NCBI RefSeq assembly: GCF_039540375.1
Contig: NZ_BAABEX010000028.1
Span: forward strand, 42,554-106,553
Source of the DNA: Acidovorax_G lacteus
GTDB taxonomy: Bacteria; Pseudomonadota; Gammaproteobacteria; Burkholderiales; Burkholderiaceae_C
Direction of reading: 5' to 3'
Length of the DNA stretch: 64,000 nt
The notes under the pieces are model-generated. The model was not told the DNA's origin. It was given only the letters and a program-made list of their open reading frames with translations, and searched no databases. The translations under genes and the position numbers were made by a program. Positions 1 to 9,436 of the stretch are shown here, piece after piece (position 1 is the stretch's first letter; each line of letters begins with the position of its first letter).

Positions 1-1
1 G

Positions 2-652
2 CCGTATCCGCCGGTGTATTTCGGCGGCTCGTCCGAGCCCGCGCACGAACTTGCCGCCGAGCAGGTGGATACCTACCTCACCTGGGGCGAGCCCCCGGCC
101 GAGGTGGCCCGCAAGGTGGCCGATGTGCGGGCCCGTGCGGCGCGCCATGGGCGTACGGTGCGCTTCGGCATCCGCCTGCATGTGATCGTGCGCGAAACCG
201 AGGCCGAGGCCTGGGACGCAGCCGAGCGCCTGATCAGCCGACTGGACGATGCCACGGTGGAGCGCGCCCAGGCTGCGTTTGCCCGCATGGACTCCGAAGG
301 CCAGCGCCGCATGGCCGCGCTGCACGCGCAGGGGGCCCGCCGCGACCGCGCCTCGCTCGAAATCAGCCCCAACCTGTGGGCAGGCGTGGGCCTGGTACGC
401 GGGGGGGCCGGCACGGCCCTGGTGGGCAGCCCGCAGCAGGTGGCCGACCGCATCCAGGAGTACGCAGCGCTCGGGCTCGACACCTTCGTGCTGTCGGGCT
501 ATCCGCACCTCGAAGAAGCCTACCGCTTTGCCGAGCTGGTGTTTCCGCTGCTGCCGCGCGCCGTGCAGAACAAGCTGCCCGGCCGCGTGTTGCACAGCCC
601 CTTTGGCGAAGCCGTGGCCAACCAGTTTGTGCCACGCGTCTCGCAGAGCTGA
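2..652 (+). CDS. ssuD: Alkanesulfonate monooxygenase SsuD, C-terminal part (5' end outside window)
   Basis: The open frame runs from the window edge, so the first ~165 residues of a ~380-residue family are missing; 216 residues are visible. The visible part has the SsuD landmarks: VYFGGSSEPA at the start, the long insertion helix (VRFGIRLHVIVRETEAEAW), the ISPNLWAGVGLVRGG loop, LVGSPQQVADRI, and the ending LPGRVLHSPFGEAVANQFVP. SsuD is a cytoplasmic FMNH2-dependent luciferase-fold monooxygenase that splits C2-C10 alkanesulfonates into aldehyde and sulfite, using flavin reduced by SsuE. It is followed 16 bp later by a VOC gene and then ssuCB, so it heads or continues the ssu operon. The cut is the window edge, not a pseudogene. 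Confidence 0.93.
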   Translation, partial: PYPPVYFGGSSEPAHELAAEQVDTYLTWGEPPAEVARKVADVRARAARHGRTVRFGIRLHVIVRETEAEAWDAAERLISRLDDATVERAQAAFARMDSEGQRRMAALHAQGARRDRASLEISPNLWAGVGLVRGGAGTALVGSPQQVADRIQEYAALGLDTFVLSGYPHLEEAYRFAELVFPLLPRAVQNKLPGRVLHSPFGEAVANQFVPRVSQS

Positions 653-668
653 CCAGGAGTAGACCACC

Positions 669-1040
669 ATGGCCATCCATTCCATCGACCATGTGCAGTT
701 CGGCTTTGCCAAAGGCCGCGAAGCCGAGCTGCGCCACTTCTACGGCGACCTGCTCGGATTGAGCGAAGTCGTGGACGGCGAAGGCCGCCCAGGCACGCTG
801 CGCTTCGAGGCTGGCGCGCAGCGCATCGACTTCGTGGCCCTGCCGCGTCCCTTGCCGGGCGAGGGCGTGCACCTGGCCCTCAGCGTCGAGGGACTGCCAT
901 CGCTGCGCCAGCGCCTGCAGCGCGCGGGCGTGGCCATCGACGAGCAGCGTCCGCTGCCCGGCCACCGGCGCCTGTACGTGCAAGACCCTGCAGGCCATCG
1001 CATCGAATTGCTCGAACCCGTCTGGCAGGAGGCTGCATGA
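669..1040 (+). CDS. VOC (glyoxalase/bleomycin-resistance) superfamily protein
   Basis: A 123-residue single-domain protein with two beta-alpha-beta-beta-beta modules. It opens with AIHSIDHVQFGFAKG, has LRHFYGDLLGLSEV in module one and ends with HRRLYVQDPAGHRIELLEPV. The metal-ligand style residues His (IDHVQ), His (GVHLALSV) and the terminal Glu (IELLEP) are present, so a metalloenzyme is plausible. An AGGAG ribosome site lies 5-9 bases before the ATG. The stop overlaps the start of ssuC by ATGA, so it is translationally coupled within the ssu operon. It is not one of the classical ssuEADCBF genes; a role on a sulfonate-derived aldehyde or other product is inference only. Confidence 0.8.
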   Translation: MAIHSIDHVQFGFAKGREAELRHFYGDLLGLSEVVDGEGRPGTLRFEAGAQRIDFVALPRPLPGEGVHLALSVEGLPSLRQRLQRAGVAIDEQRPLPGHRRLYVQDPAGHRIELLEPVWQEAA

Positions 1041-1885
1041 GCGCTGTCGCCCGAGAAATCCCGGCGGTGCCTGTGCACGCCGAACCCGAAGCGCCCGCGC
1101 AGTGGCGCGCCACCTGGCTGGTGCCTGCGTTGCGCCGACTGCTGCCCTGGCTCGTGCCCGTGGGGCTGGTGGTCGTCTGGCAGCTGGCCTCGTCGCTGGG
1201 CTGGCTGTCGTCCCGGGTGCTGCCTGCACCCGTGGATGTGGCCACTGCGTTCTGGCGGCTGGCGTCGTCGGGCGAGCTGTGGACGCATGTGAAGGTGAGT
1301 GCCGGCCGCGCACTGCTGGGGCTGGCGATTGGCGGTGGCCTGGGCCTGCTGCTGGGCCTGCTCACGGGCTCGGTGCGCTGGGCCGAAACGCTGCTCGACT
1401 CCACCATCCAGATGGTGCGCAACATCCCCGCGCTGGCACTGATTCCGCTGGTCATCCTGTGGTTCGGCATCGACGAGGCAGCCAAGCTGTTCCTCATCTC
1501 GGTGGCAGTGTTCTTCCCGATCTACCTCAACACCTTCCACGGGATCCGCAACGTGGACCCGGGGCTGATCGAGATGGGGCGCAGCTACGGCCTGAGCCGC
1601 TGGGGGCTGTACACGGAGATCATCCTGCCGGGCGCGCTGTCGTCCATCCTCGTGGGCCTGCGCTTTTCGCTCGGTCTCATGTGGGTGATCCTGATCGTGG
1701 CGGAAACCATCTCGGCGCAGGCCGGCATCGGCTACCTCACGATGAATGCGCGGGAGTTTCTGCAGACCGACGTGGTGCTGGTGGGCATCCTGCTGTACGC
1801 CCTGCTGGGCAAGCTGGCGGATGTGTTTGCGAGGGCGCTGGAGCGCTTCTGGCTGCGCTGGCATCCGGGCTACCAGGCCGCATGA
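1037..1885 (+). CDS. ssuC: Aliphatic sulfonate ABC transporter permease SsuC
   Basis: A 282-residue inner-membrane permease with about six hydrophobic segments. An extended N-terminal cytoplasmic tail (residues 1-28) precedes the first segment, LVPVGLVVVWQLASSLGWL. The EAA coupling loop is seen as NVDPGLIEMGRSYGLSRWGL around residues 172-191. It belongs to the BPD-transport family used by SsuC/TauC/nitrate permeases and is assigned to sulfonates because it lies between ssuD and ssuB. The start overlaps the VOC stop by four bases, and its own stop is 11 bp before ssuB. It would be expressed under sulfate limitation via CysB/Cbl-type control, known for the family; the promoter is outside the window. 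Confidence 0.92.
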   Translation: MSAVAREIPAVPVHAEPEAPAQWRATWLVPALRRLLPWLVPVGLVVVWQLASSLGWLSSRVLPAPVDVATAFWRLASSGELWTHVKVSAGRALLGLAIGGGLGLLLGLLTGSVRWAETLLDSTIQMVRNIPALALIPLVILWFGIDEAAKLFLISVAVFFPIYLNTFHGIRNVDPGLIEMGRSYGLSRWGLYTEIILPGALSSILVGLRFSLGLMWVILIVAETISAQAGIGYLTMNAREFLQTDVVLVGILLYALLGKLADVFARALERFWLRWHPGYQAA

Positions 1886-1896
1886 GGAGGTATGCC

Positions 1897-2697
1897 ATGA
1901 CCCAAGCCTCTCTTTCTGCTGGCGTGGCGCTGGAGCTGCGCCGACTGAGCAAGCACTACGGCCCGCGCGAGGTGCTGCGCCACAACACCCTGCGCATCGA
2001 GCCCGGCGAGTTCGTGGCCATCGTGGGCCGCAGCGGCTGCGGCAAAAGCACGCTGCTGCGCCTGGTGGCCGGACTCGAAACGCCCACCGGCGGCGAGCTG
2101 CTGGCCGACGGCCAACCCACCCAGGGCCTGCACGACGACACGCGCATCATGTTCCAGGACGCGCGCCTGCTGCCCTGGAAGCGCGTGATCGACAACGTGG
2201 CCCTCGGCCTGCCGGCAGCGCGGCGTGCCGATGCCGAAGCCGTGCTCTCCCAGGTGGGCCTGGGCGACCGCCTGGGCGACTGGCCGGCACGCCTGTCGGG
2301 CGGCCAGCGCCAGCGCGTGTCGCTGGCCCGTGCCCTGGTGCACCAGCCCAGGCTGCTGCTGCTCGACGAGCCGCTGGGCGCACTCGATGCGCTCACCCGC
2401 ATCGAGATGCACGCCCTGATCGAGGGGCTGTGGAAGCGACGCGGCTTCACCGCGCTGCTCGTGACCCACGACGTGCAGGAGGCCGTGGCCCTGGCCGACC
2501 GCGTGCTGCTGATCGAAGACGGCGCAATTGCGCTGGACGAACGCATCGAGCTGCCGCGGCCGCGATCGCGCGGCGATGCGGCGTTTGCCGCGATCGAGAA
2601 ACGCATTCTCGACCGCGTGCTGCAGATCCCCGACGCCCCTGCGCCCGACCCGGCCTGGCCCGGTGTGGCCGCCCATGGCCTGCGCTGGGCCATCTGA
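1897..2697 (+). CDS. ssuB: Aliphatic sulfonate ABC transporter ATP-binding protein SsuB
   Basis: A 266-residue ATPase with Walker A GRSGCGKST (residues ~44-52), signature LSGGQRQRVSLARAL, Walker B LLLLDEPLGALD and switch His VTHDVQEA. It energises SsuC. An in-frame ATG at 1882 would overlap the ssuC stop, but the strong GAGGAGG at 1884-1890 is correctly spaced only for the ATG at 1897, so that start was chosen. The C-terminal ~35 residues (after IELPRPRSRGD) are a short tail typical of SsuB/TauB rather than a full regulatory domain. Confidence 0.93.
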   Translation: MTQASLSAGVALELRRLSKHYGPREVLRHNTLRIEPGEFVAIVGRSGCGKSTLLRLVAGLETPTGGELLADGQPTQGLHDDTRIMFQDARLLPWKRVIDNVALGLPAARRADAEAVLSQVGLGDRLGDWPARLSGGQRQRVSLARALVHQPRLLLLDEPLGALDALTRIEMHALIEGLWKRRGFTALLVTHDVQEAVALADRVLLIEDGAIALDERIELPRPRSRGDAAFAAIEKRILDRVLQIPDAPAPDPAWPGVAAHGLRWAI

Positions 2698-2741
2698 ACC
2701 GGTTTGCTTTTTTTGCTTTTTCAACCTCAAGGAGTTTTGTC

Positions 2742-2957
2742 ATGTCCATCCAAGCCATCAACGTCCGCAACCAGTTCAAGGGCAAGGTCAAAGAAATCAT
2801 CCGCGGCGATGTCGTGTCCGAAGTCGATGTCGAGACGCCCTGGGGCATCGTCACCTCGGTCATCACCACCCGCTCGGTGGACGACCTGGCCCTCAAGGTC
2901 GGCTCCGAAGTCGTGGCCCTGGTGAAGTCCACCGAAGTCTCGCTGGCCAAGCTGTGA
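2742..2957 (+). CDS. ssuF: Small TOBE-domain molybdopterin-binding-like protein (SsuF type)
   Basis: A 71-residue single Mop/TOBE domain: SIQAINVRNQFKGKVKEII, then DVVSEVDVETPWGIVTSVIT, then SEVVALVKSTEVSLAKL. The domain binds molybdate or other oxyanions in related proteins. In pseudomonads a protein of this size and kind, SsuF, is the last gene of ssuEADCBF and is needed for sulfonate growth; that knowledge, plus position 44 bp after ssuB, supports the name. An AAGGAG site lies 8 bases before the ATG. The T-rich stretch before it (2702-2722) makes no clear hairpin, so it is probably still in the same transcript. Confidence 0.82.
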   Translation: MSIQAINVRNQFKGKVKEIIRGDVVSEVDVETPWGIVTSVITTRSVDDLALKVGSEVVALVKSTEVSLAKL

Positions 2958-2977
2958 GCCGCAGGGAGACACCGTCG

Positions 2978-3994
2978 ATGACGCCACGTACCTTGATGTC
3001 TCGCCGTGCCTGGGGGCAGCACGTGCTGGCAGGCGCTGCTGCGGCCGGGCTGCCCGGCTGGGCAGCGCCAGCCCTGGCGGCCGCTGCTTCGCCGGTGCCC
3101 GAGGTCTCGCGCATCCTGGTGGGGTTCGGCGCGGGCGGCGCCATCGACGTGCTGGCGCGCCTGCTGGCCGACCGCATCGCGCCCCAGCTGGGTCCGTCGC
3201 ACCGCATCGTGGTGGACAACCGGGCAGGCGCCAATGGGCAGATCGCGGCCCACGCGCTGCTGTCGGCCCCGGCCGATGGCAGCACCTATCTGATCACGCC
3301 ATTGATCACCCCTGTGCTGTCGCAGCTCGTGTTCCAGAAGCCCGGCTACGACCCCGCCGTGGACTTTGTGCCGGTGGGCCTGATTGCGCATTTCCAGTTT
3401 GCGCTGGCCGTCCCGGCCTCGCATCCCGCGCGATCGCTGGGCGAATTCATCGGCTGGCGCAAGGCCCATCCGGCACAGGCCAACTTTGGCAGTCCGGCGG
3501 CCGGCAGCCTGCCGCATTTCTTTGGTTTGCTCCTGGGCCGCGCGGCGGGTGTGGACCTGGTGCATGTGCCCTACAAGGGCGCCCCCGGGTTGTTCACCGA
3601 TCTGGTCGGAGGCCGCCTGTCATCGGCGGTGGAAACCACCTCGGGGCTGCTGCCGCTGCACCGCGAGGGCAAGGTGCGCATCCTGGCGACGTTCACCGAG
3701 CGGCGCACGCCCGAAACGCCCGACGTGCCGTCCATCGTCGAAGCGGGCTACCCGCAGGCCAAGGGGAGCGGTTGGTTCAGCTTGTGGGCGCGCAAGGGCA
3801 CGCCCCCTGCGGCGGTTGAGGCGGTGAACCGTGCGCTCAACAGCGCGCTGGCCGACCCTGCGCTGCGCACCCGTTTGGCCGAACTGGCCCTGGAGCCCGA
3901 TCCGCGCAGCCCCCAGCAACTGGAGCAGCTGCGCCTGGCCGATCTGGCCCGCTGGCGTCCGGTCATCGAAGCCTCGGGCTTCAAGGCCGATTGA
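2978..3994 (+). CDS. Bug-family (TctC) periplasmic substrate-binding protein
   Basis: A 338-residue tripartite-tricarboxylate-transporter-type receptor. An Arg-containing export signal (SRRAWGQHVLAGAAAAGLPG, ending ALAAAA) precedes the mature domain, which begins VSRILVGFGAGGAIDVLARL. The family signatures IVVDNRAGANGQIAA, GSPAAGSLPHF and VHVPYKGAPG are all present. The twin Arg could indicate Tat export, but the motif lacks the usual F-L-K. A second in-frame ATG at 2996 is possible. The cognate TctA/TctB membrane genes are not adjacent, as is usual for the very numerous orphan Bug proteins of Burkholderiales. Its ligand is unknown; an organosulfur or carboxylate compound is suggested only by location. 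Confidence 0.88.
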   Translation: MTPRTLMSRRAWGQHVLAGAAAAGLPGWAAPALAAAASPVPEVSRILVGFGAGGAIDVLARLLADRIAPQLGPSHRIVVDNRAGANGQIAAHALLSAPADGSTYLITPLITPVLSQLVFQKPGYDPAVDFVPVGLIAHFQFALAVPASHPARSLGEFIGWRKAHPAQANFGSPAAGSLPHFFGLLLGRAAGVDLVHVPYKGAPGLFTDLVGGRLSSAVETTSGLLPLHREGKVRILATFTERRTPETPDVPSIVEAGYPQAKGSGWFSLWARKGTPPAAVEAVNRALNSALADPALRTRLAELALEPDPRSPQQLEQLRLADLARWRPVIEASGFKAD

Positions 3995-4036
3995 GCCCTG
4001 ATTGAGCGCTGTTTGCGATTGAGGATTTTTGCCCGC

Positions 4037-5374
4037 ATGGCTTCCCGTCCCCCCAACATTCTGTTCATCCTGGCCGACGATCTTGGCTGGGCCGACCTGG
4101 GCGTCTATGGCGCCACCGACCACCGCACGCCGCACCTGGATGCGCTGGCCGCACAGGGCGTGCGCTTTACCCAGGCGTATGCCAATTCGGCGGTCTGCTC
4201 GGCCACGCGCATCGCGCTGATGACCGGGCGCTACCAGTACCGCCTGCGTGCGGGGCTGGAGGAGCCCATCATCCTGCGTGACACCGGGCTCGGCCTGCCG
4301 CCCGAGCATCCAACGCTGCCTTCACTGCTGCAGGACGCGGGCTACGACACGGCGCTGATCGGCAAGTGGCACCTGGGCCTGCCGCCGCTGTATGGCCCGC
4401 GCCGCAGTGGCTACGGGCACTTCTTTGGCAACCTGCATGGGGCCATCGACTACTTCACACACAAGCCCGGGGTGGGCGATCACGTCGAGCCCGACGTATG
4501 GGACGACGATGTGCGCACCCCCGTGCAGGGCTACTACACGCAGGTGCTGGCCGACCGCGCCAGCGCCTATCTGCGCGCGCCCGAGCGCCAGCACCGGCCA
4601 TTTCTGCTGTCACTGCACTTCACTGCCCCGCACTGGCCCTGGGAGGGGCCGGGCGACGAGGCCGTGGCCCGTTCCCTGCGCGACCTGTTCCACTACGACG
4701 GCGGCAGCCTGCGCAAGTACGGTGAGATCGTCGAGGCGCTGGACGCGGCTGTGGGCCAGGTGCTGCAGGCGCTGCGTGATGCGGGGCTCGAAGACAACAC
4801 CCTCGTGGTCTTCACCAGCGACAACGGTGGCGAGCGCTTTTCCAAGACCTGGCCTTTTACGGGCCAGAAGACCGAGCTGCTCGAGGGCGGCTTGCGCGTG
4901 CCCACGCTGCTGCGCTGGCCGGCGCAACTGGCGCCGCAGGTGCAGACACAGGTGAGCATCACCCACGACTGGCTGCCCACGCTGCTGTCGGCTGCAGGCT
5001 TGTCGCCGCATCCGCAGTATCCGAGCGACGGTATCGACCTGCTGCCCGTGCTGCGCGGCCACGCCGACCCACAGCCGCGCACCCTGTACTGGCGCTACAA
5101 GGCCCAGGACCAGCGGGCCGTGCGCGAGGGCGACTGGAAGTACCTGCAGATCAACGGCAACGCCTTCCTGTTCAACCTGGCCGAAGACGAGCGTGAGCGG
5201 GCCAACCTGCGCGACCGCCATCCCGAGTTGCTGGCGCGCCTGCGCGCCCAGTGGGAGGCCTGGAACGCCGGCATGCTGCCCATCACGCCCGAGGTGCGCA
5301 CGCACGGGGTGACGCCCGATATTCAGGCCGACCGCTACGTGCCTGCACGCCTGCAGCGCGAGGGGGCCGCATGA
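4037..5374 (+). CDS. Sulfatase (arylsulfatase-type, formylglycine-dependent), cytoplasmic
   Basis: A 445-residue alkaline-phosphatase-superfamily sulfatase. The N-terminus PNILFILADDLGWADLG supplies metal Asp 14 and 15. Cys54 in AVCSATRIALMTGRY is the residue converted to formylglycine (C-x-A-x-R variant of C-x-P-x-R). GKWHLG, a His in HFTAPHWPW, and FTSDNGG with the later metal Asp are also visible. No signal peptide is seen, so it should act in the cytoplasm on imported sulfate esters. ATG 4037 was chosen over an upstream TTG at 4013 because it starts the domain directly. The stop overlaps the start of the next ABC ATPase gene by ATGA, strong evidence that transporter and sulfatase work together. 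Confidence 0.9.
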   Translation: MASRPPNILFILADDLGWADLGVYGATDHRTPHLDALAAQGVRFTQAYANSAVCSATRIALMTGRYQYRLRAGLEEPIILRDTGLGLPPEHPTLPSLLQDAGYDTALIGKWHLGLPPLYGPRRSGYGHFFGNLHGAIDYFTHKPGVGDHVEPDVWDDDVRTPVQGYYTQVLADRASAYLRAPERQHRPFLLSLHFTAPHWPWEGPGDEAVARSLRDLFHYDGGSLRKYGEIVEALDAAVGQVLQALRDAGLEDNTLVVFTSDNGGERFSKTWPFTGQKTELLEGGLRVPTLLRWPAQLAPQVQTQVSITHDWLPTLLSAAGLSPHPQYPSDGIDLLPVLRGHADPQPRTLYWRYKAQDQRAVREGDWKYLQINGNAFLFNLAEDERERANLRDRHPELLARLRAQWEAWNAGMLPITPEVRTHGVTPDIQADRYVPARLQREGAA

Positions 5375-6411
5375 TCGCGCTGCACGGTATCCACCAGACC
5401 TATGCGGGTCCGCAAGGGCCAGTGCATGCGCTGCGCGGCATCGACCTGGAGGTGCGCGCGGGCGAAATCTTCGGGGTCATCGGGCGCAGCGGCGCGGGCA
5501 AAAGCTCGCTGGTGCGCACCATCAACCTGCTCAACCGTCCCACGCAGGGCCGGGTGCTGGTCAATGGGCAGGAACTCACGGCCCTGAACGGGGCCGGGTT
5601 GCGCGCGGCGCGGCGCGACATCGGCATGGTGTTCCAGCACTTCAACCTGCTGTCTTCGCGCACGGTGTACGACAACGTGGCCCTGCCGCTGGAGCTGGCC
5701 GGTGCCACGCGCGGCGAGATCCGCGCGCGGGTGCTGCCCCTGCTCGAACTCGTGGGCCTGCAGGCGCTGGCCGACCGCTATCCCGCGCAGGTCAGTGGCG
5801 GGCAGAAGCAGCGCGTGGGCATTGCCCGTGCGCTGGCCAGCCGCCCGCGCGTGCTGCTGTCCGACGAAGCCACCTCGGCGCTGGACCCAGAAACCACCCG
5901 GTCCATCCTGGCGCTGCTGCTGCAGATCCAGCGCGAGCTGGGCCTGACGGTGGTGCTGATCACGCACCAGATGCAGGTCATCAAGCAGGTGGCGCAGCGC
6001 CTGGCCGTGATGGAAGCCGGGCAGATCGTCGAGCAGGGCGAGACGCTGCAGGTCTTTCACCAGCCTGCGCACGAGGTCACGCAGCGCCTGCTCGACGATG
6101 TGGTGCCGCGCGAGCTGCCGGCTCCTGTGCTGGCGCGGGTGCGTGCCCTGCTGGGCGATCAGCCCACCCCCGACGCGCGGCTGCTGCGCCTGGTGTTTGC
6201 GGGCCGAGGGGCCGAGCAACCCTTGCTGTCGGATCTGGTGCGCCGCTTCGGGCTGGACCTGAACATCGTGCACGGCCAGATCGATGAGGTGCAGGGCCAT
6301 CCGTTCGGCACGCTGGCCGTGCTGGCCCACGGGCAGGCTCCGCAGCGCGAGGCGGCCCTGGGCCACCTGCGCGATGCCGGGGTGCGTGTGGAGGAGGTGG
6401 CCTGTGCTTGA
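5371..6411 (+). CDS. metN: MetN-type ABC transporter ATP-binding protein
   Basis: A 346-residue ATPase: Walker A GRSGAGKSS (~38-46), Q-loop VFQHFNLLSSRTV, signature VSGGQKQRVGIARAL, Walker B VLLSDEATSALD and switch LITHQM. After residue ~265 comes a C-terminal NIL-like ligand-sensing domain (LRLVFAGRGAEQPLLSDLV to the end), diagnostic of methionine-uptake MetN and known to mediate trans-inhibition by substrate. It is coupled to the upstream sulfatase (ATGA) and overlaps the downstream permease by 8 bases. The family handles methionine and other small organosulfur compounds; the sulfatase linkage leaves the true substrate open. Confidence 0.9.
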   Translation: MIALHGIHQTYAGPQGPVHALRGIDLEVRAGEIFGVIGRSGAGKSSLVRTINLLNRPTQGRVLVNGQELTALNGAGLRAARRDIGMVFQHFNLLSSRTVYDNVALPLELAGATRGEIRARVLPLLELVGLQALADRYPAQVSGGQKQRVGIARALASRPRVLLSDEATSALDPETTRSILALLLQIQRELGLTVVLITHQMQVIKQVAQRLAVMEAGQIVEQGETLQVFHQPAHEVTQRLLDDVVPRELPAPVLARVRALLGDQPTPDARLLRLVFAGRGAEQPLLSDLVRRFGLDLNIVHGQIDEVQGHPFGTLAVLAHGQAPQREAALGHLRDAGVRVEEVACA

Positions 6412-7078
6412 GTGGTGGACCACCCATTTCCCGCCCGCGCTGCGCGAGCTGTTCCTCACCTCGGCCTGGGAGACGCTGCTGATGGTGGGCCTGTCGGGCC
6501 TGGCCGGGGCGGTGCTGGGCATCCCCTTGGGCGTGCTGCTGCGCCTGACCGACCGGGGCGGTGTGCTCGAACAGCCCACGTTCCACCGGGTGGCGGGCGG
6601 CATCGTCAATGCCGTGCGTTCCACGCCGTTCATCATCCTGCTCGTGGCGATCATTCCGTTCACGCGCTGGCTGGTGGGCTCGTCCATCGGCACGGCTGCG
6701 GCGGTGGTACCGCTGACCATTGCCGCGGCCCCGTTCGTGGCGCGCCTGGTGGAGGCCTCGCTGCGCGAGGTGGACCCGGGCCTGATCGAGGCCGCGCAGG
6801 CCATGGGCGCCAGCACCTCGCAGATCGTCTTCAAGGTGCTGCTGCCCGAGGCCGTACCCGGCATCGTGGCCGGGCTCACGATCACGCTGGTGAGCCTGAC
6901 CGGCTACTCGGCCATGGCCGGAGCCATCGGCGGCGGCGGCCTGGGCGACCTGGGCATCCGCTACGGCTACCAGCGCTTTCTGCCCGAGGTGATGCTCGCC
7001 GTCGTGCTGCTGCTCATCGTATTCGTGCAGGCCATGCAGAGCCTGGGCGACTGGCTGGTGCGCCGACTGCGCCACTGA
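6404..7078 (+). CDS. metI: MetI-type ABC transporter permease
   Basis: A 224-residue permease with about five membrane segments. The EAA loop is REVDPGLIEAAQAMGASTSQ, followed by VFKVLLPEAVPGIVAGL, and the end is the typical MQSLGDWLVRRLRH. The start is GTG at 6404, inside metN; it is preceded by GAGGAGG at 6391-6397 with six-base spacing, which decides it. It forms the membrane channel with MetN and receives substrate from the binding protein encoded 86 bp downstream. Confidence 0.9.
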   Translation: MLEWWTTHFPPALRELFLTSAWETLLMVGLSGLAGAVLGIPLGVLLRLTDRGGVLEQPTFHRVAGGIVNAVRSTPFIILLVAIIPFTRWLVGSSIGTAAAVVPLTIAAAPFVARLVEASLREVDPGLIEAAQAMGASTSQIVFKVLLPEAVPGIVAGLTITLVSLTGYSAMAGAIGGGGLGDLGIRYGYQRFLPEVMLAVVLLLIVFVQAMQSLGDWLVRRLRH

Positions 7079-7164
7079 GCCCCGCTCCCCGCGCTGCGCA
7101 CGCCCCGTTTTCGTTTCCCCCTTTCTTGTTCTTTGGTTGCTTCTTTTGGATGGAGATATTTCCC

Positions 7165-7968
<804 letters not shown>

Positions 7969-8015
7969 CGCCCAGGCGCCAGTCCTGCACCGTTCCCTGC
8001 TTCAAGGAGCCCGCC

Positions 8016-9383
8016 ATGTCCGATACCCCGCGCCAGATGCACCTGGGCGCCTTCCTCTATGGCGTGGGCCACCACCTCGCGGCCTGGCGCCATCCGCAGG
8101 TGGACCCGGCTGCCCATACCCGCCTGGCCGACCTGCGCCGCTGGGCGCAGCTGGCCGAGGCCGCGCATTTCGACGCCGTGTTCCTGGCCGACAACGTGGG
8201 CCTGCCCGATGCGCCGCCCGAGGTGTTGTCGCGCAATGCGCCGCCGCACCTGTTCGACCCGCTGCTCGTGCAGGCCGCGCTGGCGTCGGCCACCGAGCGC
8301 ATCGGCCTGGTGGCCACGGTGTCTACCACCTACCTGCCGCCCTACCACCTGGCGCGCAAGTTCGCCACGCTCGACCACCTGAGCGGCGGGCGCAGCGGCT
8401 GGAACCTGGTCACCTCGGGCTCGGAGTTCGAGGCGCGCTGCTTCGGGCTGCCGCACCAGCTCGAACATGCCGAGCGCTACCGCATCGCACACGAGTACGT
8501 GCAGGTGGTGCGCGACCTGTGGGACACCTGGGAGGACGACGCCTTTGTGCGCGACGCCGCTGCGGGCCAGTACTTCCGGCCCGATGCACTGCACCGCGTG
8601 CACCACCAGGGGCGCAAGTTTGCGGTGCAGGGCGGTCTGCAGGCGCCGCGCCCGCCGCAGGGCTACCCGGTGCTGGTGCAGGCCGGCTCGTCTGACGACG
8701 GGCAGGAGCTGGCCGCCGCCACGGCCGAGCTGGTGTTCACCGCGCAGCAGACGGTGCAGGAGGCGCGGACCTTCTACCAGTCGCTGAAGGGGCGGCTGGC
8801 CGCTCATGGGCGCGGGCCCGACGCGCTCAAGATCCTGCCCGGCGTGTCGCCCTATGTAGGCCGCAGCGAGCAGGAGGCGCGCGAGAAGTACGAGCAGCTC
8901 CAGAGCCTGATCGACCCCGTGGTGGGCGTGGGCCTGGTGTCGGCTTTCCTGGGCCATGTGGACCTGTCGCACTACCCGCTCGACGGCCCCTTCCCGGCCG
9001 ACCTGCCCGTGGGCGAGGGCTGGAAGAGCCGCCATGCGCTGTTCAACGCCCTGGCGCAGCGCGAAGGGCTCACGCTGCGCCAGCTTTCGCAGCGCGTGGC
9101 CACCGGCCGCGGCCACTGGACGCTGGTGGGCACGCCCGTGCAGATTGCCGACGAACTGGAGCACTGGTTCCGCACGGGTGCGGCCGACGGCTTCAACGTG
9201 CTGTCGCCCACGCTGCCGCACGGGCTGGAAGACTTTGCCACGCTGGTGGTGCCCGAGCTGCAGCGCCGAGGCCTGTTCCGCACCCGCTACCAGGGCCGCA
9301 CGCTGCGCGAGCACCTGGGCCTGCCACGGCCCGTCCACCCGGCGGCGGCTGCCCGCAACGCCACGGCGCTGGCCGCAGCCTGA
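8016..9383 (+). CDS. LLM-class FMN-dependent monooxygenase (NtaA/SnaA/DszA family)
   Basis: A 455-residue luciferase-like monooxygenase of the long NtaA/SnaA/DszA/DmoA subfamily: LGAFLYGVGHHLAAWRHP at the N-terminus, HFDAVFLADNV, LVATVSTTYLPPYHLAR, LDHLSGGRSGWNLVTS and the C-terminal LVGTPVQIADELEHWF. Such enzymes oxidise large substrates with reduced flavin from a separate reductase; some cleave C-S bonds in sulfones, dimethyl sulfide or dibenzothiophene sulfone. AAGGAG precedes ATG 8016, 47 bp after metQ. The neighbourhood (sulfatase, sulfonate system, metY) favours an organosulfur substrate, but which one cannot be read from the sequence. Confidence 0.88.
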   Translation: MSDTPRQMHLGAFLYGVGHHLAAWRHPQVDPAAHTRLADLRRWAQLAEAAHFDAVFLADNVGLPDAPPEVLSRNAPPHLFDPLLVQAALASATERIGLVATVSTTYLPPYHLARKFATLDHLSGGRSGWNLVTSGSEFEARCFGLPHQLEHAERYRIAHEYVQVVRDLWDTWEDDAFVRDAAAGQYFRPDALHRVHHQGRKFAVQGGLQAPRPPQGYPVLVQAGSSDDGQELAAATAELVFTAQQTVQEARTFYQSLKGRLAAHGRGPDALKILPGVSPYVGRSEQEAREKYEQLQSLIDPVVGVGLVSAFLGHVDLSHYPLDGPFPADLPVGEGWKSRHALFNALAQREGLTLRQLSQRVATGRGHWTLVGTPVQIADELEHWFRTGAADGFNVLSPTLPHGLEDFATLVVPELQRRGLFRTRYQGRTLREHLGLPRPVHPAAAARNATALAAA

Positions 9384-9436
9384 TGGACCGCTGATCCGCC
9401 CCCTGATCCGTATGCAACAACGAAAGGACCGATCCC

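Noticed and set aside
2..652. Truncated ssuD as a pseudogene
   Set aside because: The frame is open to the first base and the visible part is intact; truncation is the window edge.
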